Assembly: GCA_019637645.1 (NCBI GenBank)
Contig: JAHBVH010000029.1
Span: 29,723-93,722, forward strand
Direction: 5' to 3'
Origin: Caldilineaceae bacterium
GTDB lineage: Bacteria; Chloroflexota; Anaerolineae; Caldilineales; Caldilineaceae
DNA: 64,000 bases
This document shows, piece by piece, positions 6,820-15,807 of the stretch. Below the pieces are notes generated by a model. That model had not been told where the DNA came from. It saw only the letters and a list, made by a program, of their open reading frames with translations, and did no database searches. The translations under genes and the position numbers were made by a program. Within the stretch, counting starts at the first letter, position 1. Each line of letters starts with the position of its first letter.

Positions 6820-9195
6820 TTAATTGGCTTGCGTCAGTGGGTGTTTGAATAGCGCCGTTTGCGTCAAAATATACATAGTATCTTCTACTTCATCGACGAA
6901 AAGCCCCCTGAGTTCGCGCAAGGGATGCCCTTCTGGGGCGCGATATTGGCGTTGGTACTTGCCATCTTTGCTATAGACCAAGATGCGCTCCTGATCGCTG
7001 TCGGCCAGATAAACCATAGAATTGCCTTGATCGCCGACCGCAATGTCAACGGGTGAACCAATCACACCGATACTATCTTCCAGCGAGAACGGCACTTGCG
7101 CGCCTGTGCGATAGCGCGAGACAAGCCCCTGAACGTAGAGCATCCAGACATCGCCATCAATATCGATGGCACGAAGGCTAGTTAGGTCACTCTGAGCTTG
7201 AGCATTAAACCAGGGCACAGGTGGCTGGGTATAATCACCGCTGTAACGAAAGAGCTGGCTGGCCCCTGCATCGGCAATGTACAGCCGATCAGCATAGACC
7301 TCCATCTTAATAGGTTTGTTTAGCTGATCTTGCCCACCGAGCGCCACTCGGCTAGCGCCTTCCACACGGCGGTCATAGCGAAAGAGGTTTTTGTTGCGGT
7401 CCAATACCAAGAGATAGGCTTTATCTTGGATACCTGCAACGGGGGTTTGCCAAGCAATGTCCACTAATTCGCCGACGCTACCACCATCAATGGTATCCCC
7501 CTGGCGGATTACAACCTCACCTTCCAAATTCGTAACCATGGTGCGTGTGGGATCAAGCTGAAAGTATTGGATGACTTGACGCCCACTATCCAATACATAA
7601 ATATCTTGATCAGCGACAATCACGCGCTGGGGCAAGGCCTCGGGCAAAAATTGAACCAATGGCGCGGCGAGCGCATAGAGCGGCTGCACTTGAAGCAATT
7701 CGGCCATCTCGCGTTCAATGCGTACGCTCAACTCGTCGGCGCGTGTCAGCCGTCCGCCCACGAGGTTATCAGCCGCCAGAAGATAGGTCTGGGCCTGGGT
7801 CAGTTGGGTACGTGCGGTGGCGCGATCGCCACTTTGGAGTGCGTTTTCGGCAGCCAAGAAGCTTGTTTCCGCCAGATCCAGCGTACGTTCAGCTTCTTCT
7901 TGGTTGCGCATATCGCGCGACCAATACACAGCCGTCACGACCACAGGCGTGAGGATCAGAATCAGCAAGGCGATAAGAATGTAGAGACGGGCGCGGCTGC
8001 CCATTGCACGCGCTGGCGGTGTAAAGGTTGCCATGCGCTCCAACATCCCCATCCCAGCCGGGGCTGGAGGTTGGCTCTCGTCGTCGGCTAGCGGTGTGGG
8101 AAAGGCCGGCGTATATGAACGCTGGGGGTAGGTAGGCACCTCGGCTAGGGTGTGTTGCTCCGCTAGATCGAGGTCATCAAGGGGGGTCTGTGTGCCCGGG
8201 GTGGCCCGTTCGGGCAGAATCTTGGTAAATATGGTTTTGGTTTGTGATACTGCGCGCTGCACCGCCCCTTGCACTGTCGTTTGCCAGGTCGGCCCTTGGG
8301 CAGTGGTATGCGTTGATAGCGGATGCTCGGTCAACTCCTGATCAGCCGCGCGCGTCATCGAGGTCATCAAGGGCGATGGGTCGGCTACCGTACCGTCAAC
8401 AGGGGCTTCCCCCGTTCGCGCCGCCGGCGGGGTATCAGCCGTGGCGAGGGGACGTTGGGGAGGTGGGGCCTGGAGAGCTGCTGGCAAGCCACCCCAACGC
8501 CGACGGGGCGTCGATTGGGCAGTTGGTGTGGTGAGCGCCTTGGTCTCTGGCGTATCCGCCGCCGTGATCACAAAAAGCCCCGGCAACTGTTCAATGCCAG
8601 CATGCTGACAGAGCGCGACAATAATTTCGCTCAGGTTATTCGGCTTTAGATAGGCAACGGTACTAGCCAGATCACGCAAGGAAAAATATTCAAGGCAGTA
8701 GTTGCCAGCAATCAGAAATGCTGTACCCAGCGGCGCTTCTTGGCGATAGATGTCAAACGCCAGTTCCCCTTGCTCATTGAAGCCAATGGCCCCTGGCGGA
8801 AATACATCTACTTTACCACCATTAGTAAAGAGCGCCAGGGTCGCCCCTGTGCCGACAGCCATCAGGCGATTTTCCAGCAGTGCCACCAATAGGATCCCCA
8901 GATCAGCGCTTTGGTCTGACGACTGCTCGTCGGTGAGGAGTTGTTGCAACCCTTCGCGCAGCGCTTCGCCTAACACGTAGGACTGCGTTCCCTTGATGGT
9001 ATAATAGGTGCGTTGGATCGTGCTCAGGGCACGCTCTACGCGCTGCGGGGCATCGGGCGTTGTGGGAGCAAACTCAATCACAGCATAAAGACGGCCGCGC
9101 GCCGATTGCAATGTGTCTGGCGGTGGCTCCACAACACGAAGGCCAATGGGGCGGGTTTGTTGGTCGGTGGCTAAATAAGCATATTGGGTGCGCAT
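6820..9195 (-). CDS. PP2C-like domain / TM helix / NHL-type beta-propeller protein
   Basis: This 791-residue protein starts at the ATG at 9195. The longer frame from TTG 9276 runs through a near-perfect promoter and can be rejected. Residues 1-215 resemble a PP2C/SpoIIE phosphatase fold (LYAVIEFAP, LLVALLENRLMAVGTGAT, FLIAGNYCLEYFSLRDLAS). The canonical metal-binding aspartates are not obvious, so it may be a pseudophosphatase. A low-complexity Pro/Thr linker (about 220-400), a TM helix (404-425), a charged helical segment (430-503) and six or more propeller-type repeats (about 520-791, e.g. DIYVLDSG, RLYIADAG, MVYLADSD) follow. The topology suggests an intracellular regulator tied to an external sensor propeller. 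Confidence 0.65.
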   Translation of the reverse strand: MRTQYAYLATDQQTRPIGLRVVEPPPDTLQSARGRLYAVIEFAPTTPDAPQRVERALSTIQRTYYTIKGTQSYVLGEALREGLQQLLTDEQSSDQSADLGILLVALLENRLMAVGTGATLALFTNGGKVDVFPPGAIGFNEQGELAFDIYRQEAPLGTAFLIAGNYCLEYFSLRDLASTVAYLKPNNLSEIIVALCQHAGIEQLPGLFVITAADTPETKALTTPTAQSTPRRRWGGLPAALQAPPPQRPLATADTPPAARTGEAPVDGTVADPSPLMTSMTRAADQELTEHPLSTHTTAQGPTWQTTVQGAVQRAVSQTKTIFTKILPERATPGTQTPLDDLDLAEQHTLAEVPTYPQRSYTPAFPTPLADDESQPPAPAGMGMLERMATFTPPARAMGSRARLYILIALLILILTPVVVTAVYWSRDMRNQEEAERTLDLAETSFLAAENALQSGDRATARTQLTQAQTYLLAADNLVGGRLTRADELSVRIEREMAELLQVQPLYALAAPLVQFLPEALPQRVIVADQDIYVLDSGRQVIQYFQLDPTRTMVTNLEGEVVIRQGDTIDGGSVGELVDIAWQTPVAGIQDKAYLLVLDRNKNLFRYDRRVEGASRVALGGQDQLNKPIKMEVYADRLYIADAGASQLFRYSGDYTQPPVPWFNAQAQSDLTSLRAIDIDGDVWMLYVQGLVSRYRTGAQVPFSLEDSIGVIGSPVDIAVGDQGNSMVYLADSDQERILVYSKDGKYQRQYRAPEGHPLRELRGLFVDEVEDTMYILTQTALFKHPLTQAN

Positions 9196-9238
9196 AGAAA
9201 ATAAGTTACCTGATAGATTGCTTCGGCTTGTCGCAAAG

Positions 9239-9267
9239 ATTTTAGCGCTTTGCCCTAAGAATGTCAA
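9239..9267 (-). promoter_or_regulatory. Strong sigma70-type promoter for the PP2C-like gene
   Basis: Read on the minus strand, TTGACA (9267-9262), a 17-base spacer and TAAAAT (9244-9239) lie about 44 bases before the ATG at 9195. The match to consensus is 11 of 12. It fixes the start codon and excludes the longer frame. Confidence 0.8.
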
Positions 9268-9965
9268 CGTTTCCAAACAAGTAACGTCAGGTACCGCGAA
9301 TCAGGGGCAGCGCACTGGACGGCAACGCCATGGCGTAAAATACCAATAAAGCCCTAGCTAATTTTTGATTATTCCAGAGCAATTTTATAATCAGTACAGG
9401 GGAAACGAACAAGGTTCAACAACGTTCTTACATTGGCCGCGCCTAGCTTACGAAGACCTTGTACATGCCATGGAGGCTAACCATCTAGCCTGATAATCTA
9501 GCCTGATAATCTAGCCTAACAAGGTGGGTTAACAAGGTTGGCTAAGTAACCCCGGTCTTTATCATTCAAACGCACAAAAACGGCCAAAGGTCCCAACAAA
9601 CGGTTGCACTATTTGCGGTAAGGACCAAGCGATTATTGGGGTCATTTTGGGATCATTATTTGGGATCATTATAGTCAAAATACGCTGGATTAGACATCAC
9701 GGTCGATGGGGCCAACGCCCCATCTAATTGTATCCCCAATCACATATATTCCAAGTGGTGAATGTTAGTTTTCTAGCAATGACCGGCAGATCACTTGGAT
9801 AATCCAGAGTAAATGCTTCTATTTTTGGGCGATCAATGAGGATGGGCAGTGTGTTGTTGGTAACATACCAGCCACATCTCTTCACCATCAATTCGTTTGT
9901 TTTATCATTAATTTAATTTGGATAATCCTTGATCTCATAAGAATGTAATGAAAGAGGAAATGGCT
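9268..9965. other. Long intergenic region between divergent genes
   Basis: No convincing ORF is present. Visible structure: three copies of a 13-base unit at 9483-9521; a hairpin GATGGGGC/GCCCCATC at 9705-9712 and 9717-9724; repeated GGGATCATTAT near 9650-9670; and an AT-rich block (about 9885-9947) just before the zinc-ribbon gene. That block holds a possible -10 GATAAT at 9921-9926. The block probably contains the promoter of the downstream pair. Confidence 0.5.
9483..9521. repeat. 13-bp tandem repeat, three units
   Basis: Units ATCTAGCCTGATA (9483-9495 and 9496-9508), then ATCTAGCCTAACA (9509-9521). The third copy has diverged at its end. Function unknown. Confidence 0.9.
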
Positions 9966-10256
9966 ATGGCAGTAGCAACCTGCGCCGAATGCGACGAAGA
10001 GATTGAAGTAAGTGATCGCGCGCGCGTCGGTCAACGTGTCGTCTGCTCTCACTGTGGGGCACAACTCGAGGTCGTAAGCACCAACCCTTTGGAGCTTGAT
10101 CCAAGCTATGAGGATGACGACGATTGGGACGATGATGACGACTTCACGGATGATGAGTTTAGCGACCTAGACGACGATGAATGGGATGATGACGACTACG
10201 ACGATTTCGACGATGATGACGATGATGATGATTTTGATGACGACGACAAATGGTAG
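9966..10256 (+). CDS. LysW-like zinc-ribbon protein with poly-aspartate tail
   Basis: This 96-residue protein starts at the ATG at 9966, with GAGGA seven bases upstream; upstream ATGs at 9948 and 9960 have poor spacing. Residues 1-45 match the LysW/ArgW amino-group carrier fold. They have CxxC pairs Cys6/Cys9 and Cys27/Cys30, and the conserved segment [12 protein letters not shown] (35-46). In biosynthetic LysW the chain ends shortly after with EDWGE, whose terminal Glu carries the substrate. Here residues 49-96 are almost entirely Asp/Glu with scattered Trp, Phe and Tyr, and the chain ends in Lys-Trp. No lysine or arginine biosynthesis genes are nearby. The stop overlaps the start of the IMPACT-family gene. 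Confidence 0.75.
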   Translation: MAVATCAECDEEIEVSDRARVGQRVVCSHCGAQLEVVSTNPLELDPSYEDDDDWDDDDDFTDDEFSDLDDDEWDDDDYDDFDDDDDDDDFDDDDKW

Positions 10257-10912
10257 TGAATGGGGAGATGACGCCAGCGGCACGCTACCTTATTCCAGCG
10301 CAAACTTATCGCACGGAAGAAGAGATCTTGCGCAGCCGCTTTATTACGACCGTGGGCTATACGCCAACCGTCGAAGCGGCACGTGAGTTTATCGCTAGCG
10401 TGAGTCGTGAATTTGCCGACGCCAGTCATAATTGCTGGGCCTACGTGGTGGGTTCGCCAGGAAGTACCGGCCAAGTCGGCATGGGCGATGACGGTGAGCC
10501 CCATGGTACGGCTGGGCGACCTATGCTCACCGTGTTGCTACATAGCAAGGTCGGCGATGTCTGTGCGGTTGTCACCCGTTACTTTGGTGGCACCTTGCTC
10601 GGCAAGGGGGGCTTGGTCAAAGCGTATACCGGTGGTGTCCAACTAGCCTTAGAGACTTTGCCTGTTTGTGAACAAGTCCCGAAGGCCACCATCACGCTCC
10701 TCTTTGACTATAGCTATATCACCCCTATCCAACGGCTTTTCCCCCTTTTTGAAGTAACCTTGCGCGGGGAGCAATACGCCGCCGATGTCTTCTATGAACT
10801 CACGCTCCCCCTCGAACAAGTACCCCCTTTCACGGTAGCGGTGATGGAGTTGACCAACGGCCAGGCAATCGTTGAAAGCAGCGCGGCGGATGCCGCCAAC
10901 GACACCGTCTGA
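10250..10912 (+). CDS. IMPACT (YigZ/UPF0029) family protein
   Basis: This 220-residue protein has the UPF0029 domain (about 28-135), with motifs HNCWAYVVG (59-67), [13 protein letters not shown] (80-92) and [19 protein letters not shown] (108-126). A C-terminal ferredoxin-like DUF1949 region follows (about 143-205). Relatives bind ribosomes or act on translation control; a biochemical activity is not established. The start at 10250 overlaps the zinc-ribbon stop by seven bases and has no site of its own, so translation is probably coupled; an ATG at 10268 is an alternative. A terminator follows. Confidence 0.85.
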   Translation: MVVNGEMTPAARYLIPAQTYRTEEEILRSRFITTVGYTPTVEAAREFIASVSREFADASHNCWAYVVGSPGSTGQVGMGDDGEPHGTAGRPMLTVLLHSKVGDVCAVVTRYFGGTLLGKGGLVKAYTGGVQLALETLPVCEQVPKATITLLFDYSYITPIQRLFPLFEVTLRGEQYAADVFYELTLPLEQVPPFTVAVMELTNGQAIVESSAADAANDTV

Positions 10913-10946
10913 CCGATACCGCACAGCACAATATCTATGCTTGTCC

Positions 10947-10977
10947 CATCGCCCTAGTCGTATAGACTAGGGCGATG
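10947..10977 (+). terminator. Hairpin terminator after the IMPACT-family gene
   Basis: Perfect 13-bp arms CATCGCCCTAGTC (10947-10959) and GACTAGGGCGATG (10965-10977) enclose a 5-base loop, and TTGTTAT follows. Confidence 0.8.
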
Positions 10978-11306
10978 TTGTTATAGCGTTCGGCACTAGG
11001 CGCAGCCGCAATAAGAGCCTGGAGCAAACATTCGCAGGCCGAGCATTGCTCCACCACAACAATCGATGGGTCGTACAAACAACGGCGTAACGCCTAAGGC
11101 ATTCAAGCAATCGACCTTGCCAACAACGCTCATGCCCCAAAAGCCGTGGGAATGCGGTTTATTAAAGAGAACGTACGCCAAGCTAACGCGGTCAGCTTTG
11201 CATACCTCACCGATCTTCGCGAGCAAGATCACTTAACAAACGCCGAAACTTACGCTCCGCCAACGGCGTTATTACTTGAAGTGTTTTTCATCAAAAGGAG
11301 GATCGA
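10978..11306. other. Region upstream of the caspase gene
   Basis: Only weak coding potential is seen. A frame open from 11101 to a TGA at 11308-11310 could encode about 53 residues from an ATG at 11152, overlapping the caspase start as ATGA. It has no ribosome-binding site and no recognisable family. A strong AAAAGGAGG for the caspase gene lies at 11294-11302. No clear promoter was found. Confidence 0.4.
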
Positions 11307-14300
11307 ATGAGTCACGCGCCCGAACTCTATGCTTTGCTCGTTGGGATTGATCGCTATCATCCACAAGGAAGGATTCGTCATCTCCGTGGCTGTGTCAATG
11401 ATGTCAACGCAATGGAACAGTTGCTTCAACAGAAATATGGGGTGGCCGCCACCAATATTCAGAAGCTCACCAACGAGGACGCAACCCACCAAGGCATTAA
11501 AGCTGCCTTTCGCCAACATCTCATCCAACCCGCCGAAGCCTGGTCCAAAGCGGGACGCGGCGGGCCACCACCGGCCTTTGTCTTTCACTACAGTGGGCAT
11601 GGCTCGCAAGCGCGCGACGAAACCGGCACTGAGCCTGACGGGCTGGACGAAACCCTCGTGGCCTACGACAGCCGCACCCCTGGGATCTATGACATAAAGG
11701 ATTGGGAACTAGGGCAGCTGATCAGCATGCTCAACCGCTATAGTGACAATGTCACCATCATTTTGGATTGCTGCCACTCTGGTTCGGGCACACGCAACCT
11801 AGCGCAGGATATCGACGCCGAGCCAGGGATCGCCCTTACGCGTCGCTGCCCGCCCGATCTACGGCCCCAGCCAGCCCATAGTCAGCGCCCAGCCGCCCTA
11901 GCCCAAAGCCGCAATGTCAGCACAAGCAATTGGGAAGTGGCGGGTCAACATGTGCTGCTAGCCGGTTGCCGCGATCAAGAAGAGTCCAACGAATATGCGA
12001 AGCCCGCTACCGGCCCGCTGGTCAATCAGCCAAGTATGTGGCGCGGCGCAATGAGCTACTTTCTCCAACAGATCCTGGAAGAGCTACCGCCCACGACGAG
12101 CCTGACCTACCGAGAACTCCACGAACGCCTGCGCTACCAAGTTAATCAGATCTATCCCAGTCAAATGCCGCAGTGTGAAGGTGATCGCGATCGCGAACTT
12201 TTTGGCGGAGTACGCCCCCAACAAGAACGCTTTTTTACCATCATCGATAAACGGGCAGGCTATTTCTGGATCGACGGTGGCAGCGCGCACGGCTTTACCG
12301 AAGGGACCTTGCTCAATGTCTATCCCCCCCACCTGCGTACCCTCGCCGCTGCCGATGCACCGGTTGCCCAATTACAGATCGATGAAGTAGGTGCAGTGAC
12401 CAGTGGCTGCACCGTTGCCACTGGTGATGCGGCGGCGGTTGCCATCAATGCCCGCTGTGTTTTGCAGCGCGTCAACTATGGGAATCAACAACGGAGCGTC
12501 CAAATAGCCGTGGCAGACGCCACTTTGCAAAACGCGCTCATACAGCGGTTAGCCCCCCAAGAGGATACCCAGCAGATCGATGTTTCGGCTTACTTACGTG
12601 TCGCTATGGCAGCGGCAGCCGACTTCCGGGTTGTCGAGCAAGCAGAGAGACTTACGATCCAAGACAACAGCGGTCGATTGTTAGTGGCCCCCCTCGCCAA
12701 AGATGACCTTGATGGGATCGTCACCGATCTCGCCCACCTAGCGCGCTATCAGAATGCGCTGACCATTCGCAACACAGCCCCCCATAGCGAATTGGCCGGT
12801 GCCATCCAGCTAGAGATGAAAGCCCTTGCCTTTGATCCCAACACCCAACAGCCATTAGCCGAAGCCTTGCCACGAACAGCCGGGGGCGAACTGATCAATA
12901 CCGTTGACACGCGGATTGTGCTAGAGATCACCAATCGCTCCACCCAAGATCTCTATCTAGCGCTCTTTAATTTTAGCCCAGATTGGAGCGTTCAGCAGCT
13001 CTATCCACCAAAGGGGGCGCATGAAGCGCTCCGCGCCGGACGCACCATCCACCTTGGCCTTTCCAATCGCCGCAGCGAGCAACTGATGGCCCAGTTGCCA
13101 GCAGGCATGATCGAAGGACGCGATGTCTTTAAGGTCTTTGCTACCGTCAATGACACTAGCTTTGAAGTGCTCGAGCAGGCTGCCCTCAAGAGCCCGTTCC
13201 AGGTGCAGAAGCAGGTCGGCATGGCCCAAACACCATCCGCCCTCGACCAAGTTTTGCAAAGTGCGGTAGCTGGTCAGCAGACCAAAGCCTATGGCCCGCC
13301 ACCAGCTAGTGTAGCCGATGAATGGACCACCGCCGAACTAACAGTCACGACGGTCGAATCCAGGGAACGGATGACCCAAGCACTACAAGGGGGAGCACGG
13401 ACTGCGCTACCAGCTTTCGCGCTAGAAGTCGAAGCGCCCACCGGCTTTGCTGGGCAAGTGCGGGTGGTTACAGCCCAGCAGAGCACCCGCGCCACCAATA
13501 GCACCGTCGATCTCCAAATGCCCTTGGGGCTAGCCGCGCAACCGGCACAATTTGCGCCCTTGCCCTTGGCGGCCACCCGCGCCGCGGCCCCAACAGGCGC
13601 TTTTTTGGAAATCGAGGCCGACGAGGAAAACCGCCAGCGGATCACCCCGGCAACGCCCCTCTTGCTCCATCTCAATGACACCATGAACGAAGAGGAAGCC
13701 TGCTTCGCCGTCGCCTTTGATGGCAGCTTCTACTATCCTGTGGGGCGCAGTCAGCACGATCCACAAACAGTTGAAGTGACATGGCTGCCGCCCGCCGATC
13801 CAGAAAGCGTGGTGCCGCTGCGCAGTACGCGTGGGGTAGGTCGTGTGGTCAAACTCTATCTGTACAAACTGCTTGGGTTCAATGAGGTCAGCTTGGGGCT
13901 CCATCAAGTCCGCTTTGTGCCGACGAGCGAGGTCAATGACCAAAACGCCGCACCTGACGAAAGAGCTTGGCCGGTGGCCAGTGGCGTGCTCTACTATCGT
14001 GCCGTCGATCCATGCCAGTTTCAGCCCAATGAGCGCGTCGCCGTAGCGGTGCCTGGGTTTAGTGCCACGAGCCAAGAGCAGGCCGTTTGGCTATGCCAGA
14101 CCTTAGCGCAGCAGAACCTCCGCTATGATCATATCTTGACCTTTGACTATGAATCATTCAATACGGGCATTAGCGAAAATGGGCAGAAGCTGAGCAATGC
14201 CCTGCGCGCCGCGCGCCTCCACGAAGTACTTGGGCTCCAGGTTGATCTCTTTGCCCACAGCATGGGCACGGTCATCACGCGCTGTATGGTTGAGCTATGG

Positions 14301-14840
14301 GGCGGCGATGCCTTTGTCAGCCGTTGCTTTTTGGCCGGCCCACCAAACCAGGGCACGCGCTTAGCCGAAGCCAAGCAGTACATCAGTTGGATCACAGCCT
14401 TGGCGCTGAATCAGGTGGGGACGTGGACCGTCGCTGCGATTGGCGGGTGGGTCCTCAACAAAGCAGCCGAAGACGCGGTGGGTCCCGGTGATCTGCGGAC
14501 AAGTTCCACCATTCTGCATGATCTGAATACCGCGACCAAGACAGTTTCGGTACCCTATTTTATTATCGCTGGCACAAACAACCAGCCACTGCACCTCGAT
14601 GCCACAGCTTGGCAACGGCTCCAACACAAAGCCCTAAACCGCGTCGATTGGGCCTTAGATGCACTCTTTGACGATCAGCATGATCTGGTGATTGGGGTTA
14701 AAAGCATGTTGGGTGTACGCAATGGTCACTACCCAGCACACCTTCTTGCCACGCGTGAGGTGAACTGTACCCACTTTGACTATTTTCGCGATGAGGAATC
14801 ACAACAGCAATTGTTCACGTGGTTACGTCAGGGTCACTAA
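11307..14840 (+). CDS. Caspase/metacaspase (C14) fused to a C-terminal lipase-like alpha/beta hydrolase
   Basis: This 1177-residue protein has an N-terminal caspase fold (about 5-310). The catalytic dyad is visible: YSGHG (His98) and DCCHSG (Cys156). The middle (about 310-900) is a multidomain all-beta-like region with a segment resembling DUF4384 (LYLALFNFSPDWSVQQLYP, near 549-567) that is common in bacterial caspases. The C-terminal 190 residues form a serine hydrolase: VAVPGF oxyanion strand, AHSMGT (Ser985), HDLVIG (Asp1126) and CTHFDYF (His1156). There is no signal peptide, so action is probably cytoplasmic. AAAAGGAGG marks the start. It stands alone between a region lacking clear genes and a hairpin. 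Whether the caspase activates the hydrolase is unknown. Confidence 0.85.
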   Translation: MSHAPELYALLVGIDRYHPQGRIRHLRGCVNDVNAMEQLLQQKYGVAATNIQKLTNEDATHQGIKAAFRQHLIQPAEAWSKAGRGGPPPAFVFHYSGHGSQARDETGTEPDGLDETLVAYDSRTPGIYDIKDWELGQLISMLNRYSDNVTIILDCCHSGSGTRNLAQDIDAEPGIALTRRCPPDLRPQPAHSQRPAALAQSRNVSTSNWEVAGQHVLLAGCRDQEESNEYAKPATGPLVNQPSMWRGAMSYFLQQILEELPPTTSLTYRELHERLRYQVNQIYPSQMPQCEGDRDRELFGGVRPQQERFFTIIDKRAGYFWIDGGSAHGFTEGTLLNVYPPHLRTLAAADAPVAQLQIDEVGAVTSGCTVATGDAAAVAINARCVLQRVNYGNQQRSVQIAVADATLQNALIQRLAPQEDTQQIDVSAYLRVAMAAAADFRVVEQAERLTIQDNSGRLLVAPLAKDDLDGIVTDLAHLARYQNALTIRNTAPHSELAGAIQLEMKALAFDPNTQQPLAEALPRTAGGELINTVDTRIVLEITNRSTQDLYLALFNFSPDWSVQQLYPPKGAHEALRAGRTIHLGLSNRRSEQLMAQLPAGMIEGRDVFKVFATVNDTSFEVLEQAALKSPFQVQKQVGMAQTPSALDQVLQSAVAGQQTKAYGPPPASVADEWTTAELTVTTVESRERMTQALQGGARTALPAFALEVEAPTGFAGQVRVVTAQQSTRATNSTVDLQMPLGLAAQPAQFAPLPLAATRAAAPTGAFLEIEADEENRQRITPATPLLLHLNDTMNEEEACFAVAFDGSFYYPVGRSQHDPQTVEVTWLPPADPESVVPLRSTRGVGRVVKLYLYKLLGFNEVSLGLHQVRFVPTSEVNDQNAAPDERAWPVASGVLYYRAVDPCQFQPNERVAVAVPGFSATSQEQAVWLCQTLAQQNLRYDHILTFDYESFNTGISENGQKLSNALRAARLHEVLGLQVDLFAHSMGTVITRCMVELWGGDAFVSRCFLAGPPNQGTRLAEAKQYISWITALALNQVGTWTVAAIGGWVLNKAAEDAVGPGDLRTSSTILHDLNTATKTVSVPYFIIAGTNNQPLHLDATAWQRLQHKALNRVDWALDALFDDQHDLVIGVKSMLGVRNGHYPAHLLATREVNCTHFDYFRDEESQQQLFTWLRQGH

Positions 14841-14930
14841 CTTACACACCACTGGCTCGCATCATTGTACTGGCTCACATCATTGGTAGCAACTGGTTGG
14901 CAGCACCTTAGGATAGCGGATCATGCAAGG

Positions 14931-14960
14931 CAGACTCCAAGCAGATTGCTTTGGAGTCTG
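14931..14960. terminator. Hairpin between convergent genes
   Basis: CAGACTCCAA (14931-14940) pairs with TTGGAGTCTG (14951-14960); the stem extends inward as GCA/TGC with one bulged T. It lies between the caspase gene and the convergent CBM48 gene and could end both transcripts. Confidence 0.65.
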
Positions 14961-15005
14961 TCGGGGTGGCTTGCCCAAAGGGTGGTTTGCTCAGCCGTGA
15001 GCAGG

Positions 15006-15302
15006 TTAGACTTCTACCACACAGTTATCCACGCCATGTTCACTCGGCTCGTAGCGATCTGCCGCTTCGTCGTTGAACCAAGTGCCGTCCTCCCGATAAT
15101 ACCGAAAACGAACACATTGGCCCGGCTCCAGCGTGACGGAGGTGCTCATGGTCCCATTCGTACGCTTGATCAGCGGATGCGCCTTGGGCGTCCAATCATT
15201 AAAATCCCCTAGCACATAGGTCCGATGTTTTACATCTTGCTGCGGTTGAATAAAAGTCAACTTGACCTGATTGGTCTTTTTGACAACTTCCCGTTTAATC
15301 AT
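15006..15302 (-). CDS. Small CBM48/AMPK glycogen-binding-like protein
   Basis: This 98-residue protein is a single early-set domain: KVKLTFIQP-like first strand, the glycogen-binding signature VLGDFNDWTP (about 30-39), and FRYYREDGTWFNDEAADRY (about 65-83). It is the isoamylase-N/AMPK-beta fold found in glycogen-active enzymes, here with no catalytic domain attached. Stand-alone versions are widespread and their role is not settled. The start at 15302 is chosen for its perfect AAGGAG seven bases upstream; the frame extends further without a site. It is a lone gene, convergent with the caspase gene. Confidence 0.8.
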   Translation of the reverse strand: MIKREVVKKTNQVKLTFIQPQQDVKHRTYVLGDFNDWTPKAHPLIKRTNGTMSTSVTLEPGQCVRFRYYREDGTWFNDEAADRYEPSEHGVDNCVVEV

Positions 15303-15807
15303 TTTTTTGCTCCTTGGCAGATACAAATTACTCCTTGCTGCGACGAAGTGCCCTAGAACTGCCGTGTAGCTGTGCGGCGAACGGCCTATGGTATGACAGA
15401 CCAAGCTTGCAAAGTCTTCCCTTCTTCATCAAGCAAAGGGAACGCTTGCAGCGACACGGTTGCCTACAGCCGGCAGCTACACCGATTGCTTCTAACAAAG
15501 AGTTGCTGTAGCACCTTGGCAAGCGCTTTGCGACAGGTAGTTGGCTACAGTCGGGCCCATCATAGCAAAGTTCCCTACGATTGAGAAATAGGCAACTTAG
15601 CTAGAAATAAATAGCAAGTTCATGTGAAATTTTAATAAAGGGAGAATTAACTGTTGGTGAACGATTCTATCAGTGGGAGCGCGCATGGGGTAAGCTAGGT
15701 GCAGGTTACGCGATTGGCTGGGAGGGCCAGAGAAGAAACCTGACAGGTTTGGCAAACCTGTCAGGTCGGGCCGCGAGGAGCAACAGCCCACGCTTGTCTA
15801 GAATCGA
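15303..15807. other. Intergenic region with palindrome copy 3
   Basis: No supported gene. Short overlapping frames on both strands have no ribosome-binding sites and no recognisable motifs. The right end contains the dispersed palindrome at 15738-15766, just after the xylose isomerase stop on the minus strand. It could serve as that gene's terminator. Confidence 0.55.
15738..15766. repeat. Dispersed palindrome, copy 3
   Basis: Arms ACCTGACAGGTTT (15738-15750) and AAACCTGTCAGGT (15754-15766) pair perfectly around a 3-base loop. Located 40 bases beyond the xylA stop. Confidence 0.85.

Noticed and set aside
10996..11232. 78-residue minus-strand frame upstream of the caspase gene
   Set aside because: Cys/Gly/Leu-rich with no recognisable domain and no convincing start site.
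11101..11310. Plus-strand frame of about 53 codons from ATG 11152, ending as ATGA with the caspase start
   Set aside because: The ATGA overlap is suggestive, but there is no ribosome-binding site, no family match, and the caspase has its own strong AAAAGGAGG.
14865..15212. 115-residue plus-strand frame downstream of the caspase gene
   Set aside because: Overlaps the CBM48 gene on the opposite strand, which has a clear domain and a perfect ribosome-binding site.
15405..15600. Short overlapping frames in the gap between the CBM48 and xylA genes
   Set aside because: All under 75 residues, on both strands, lacking start signals and motifs.
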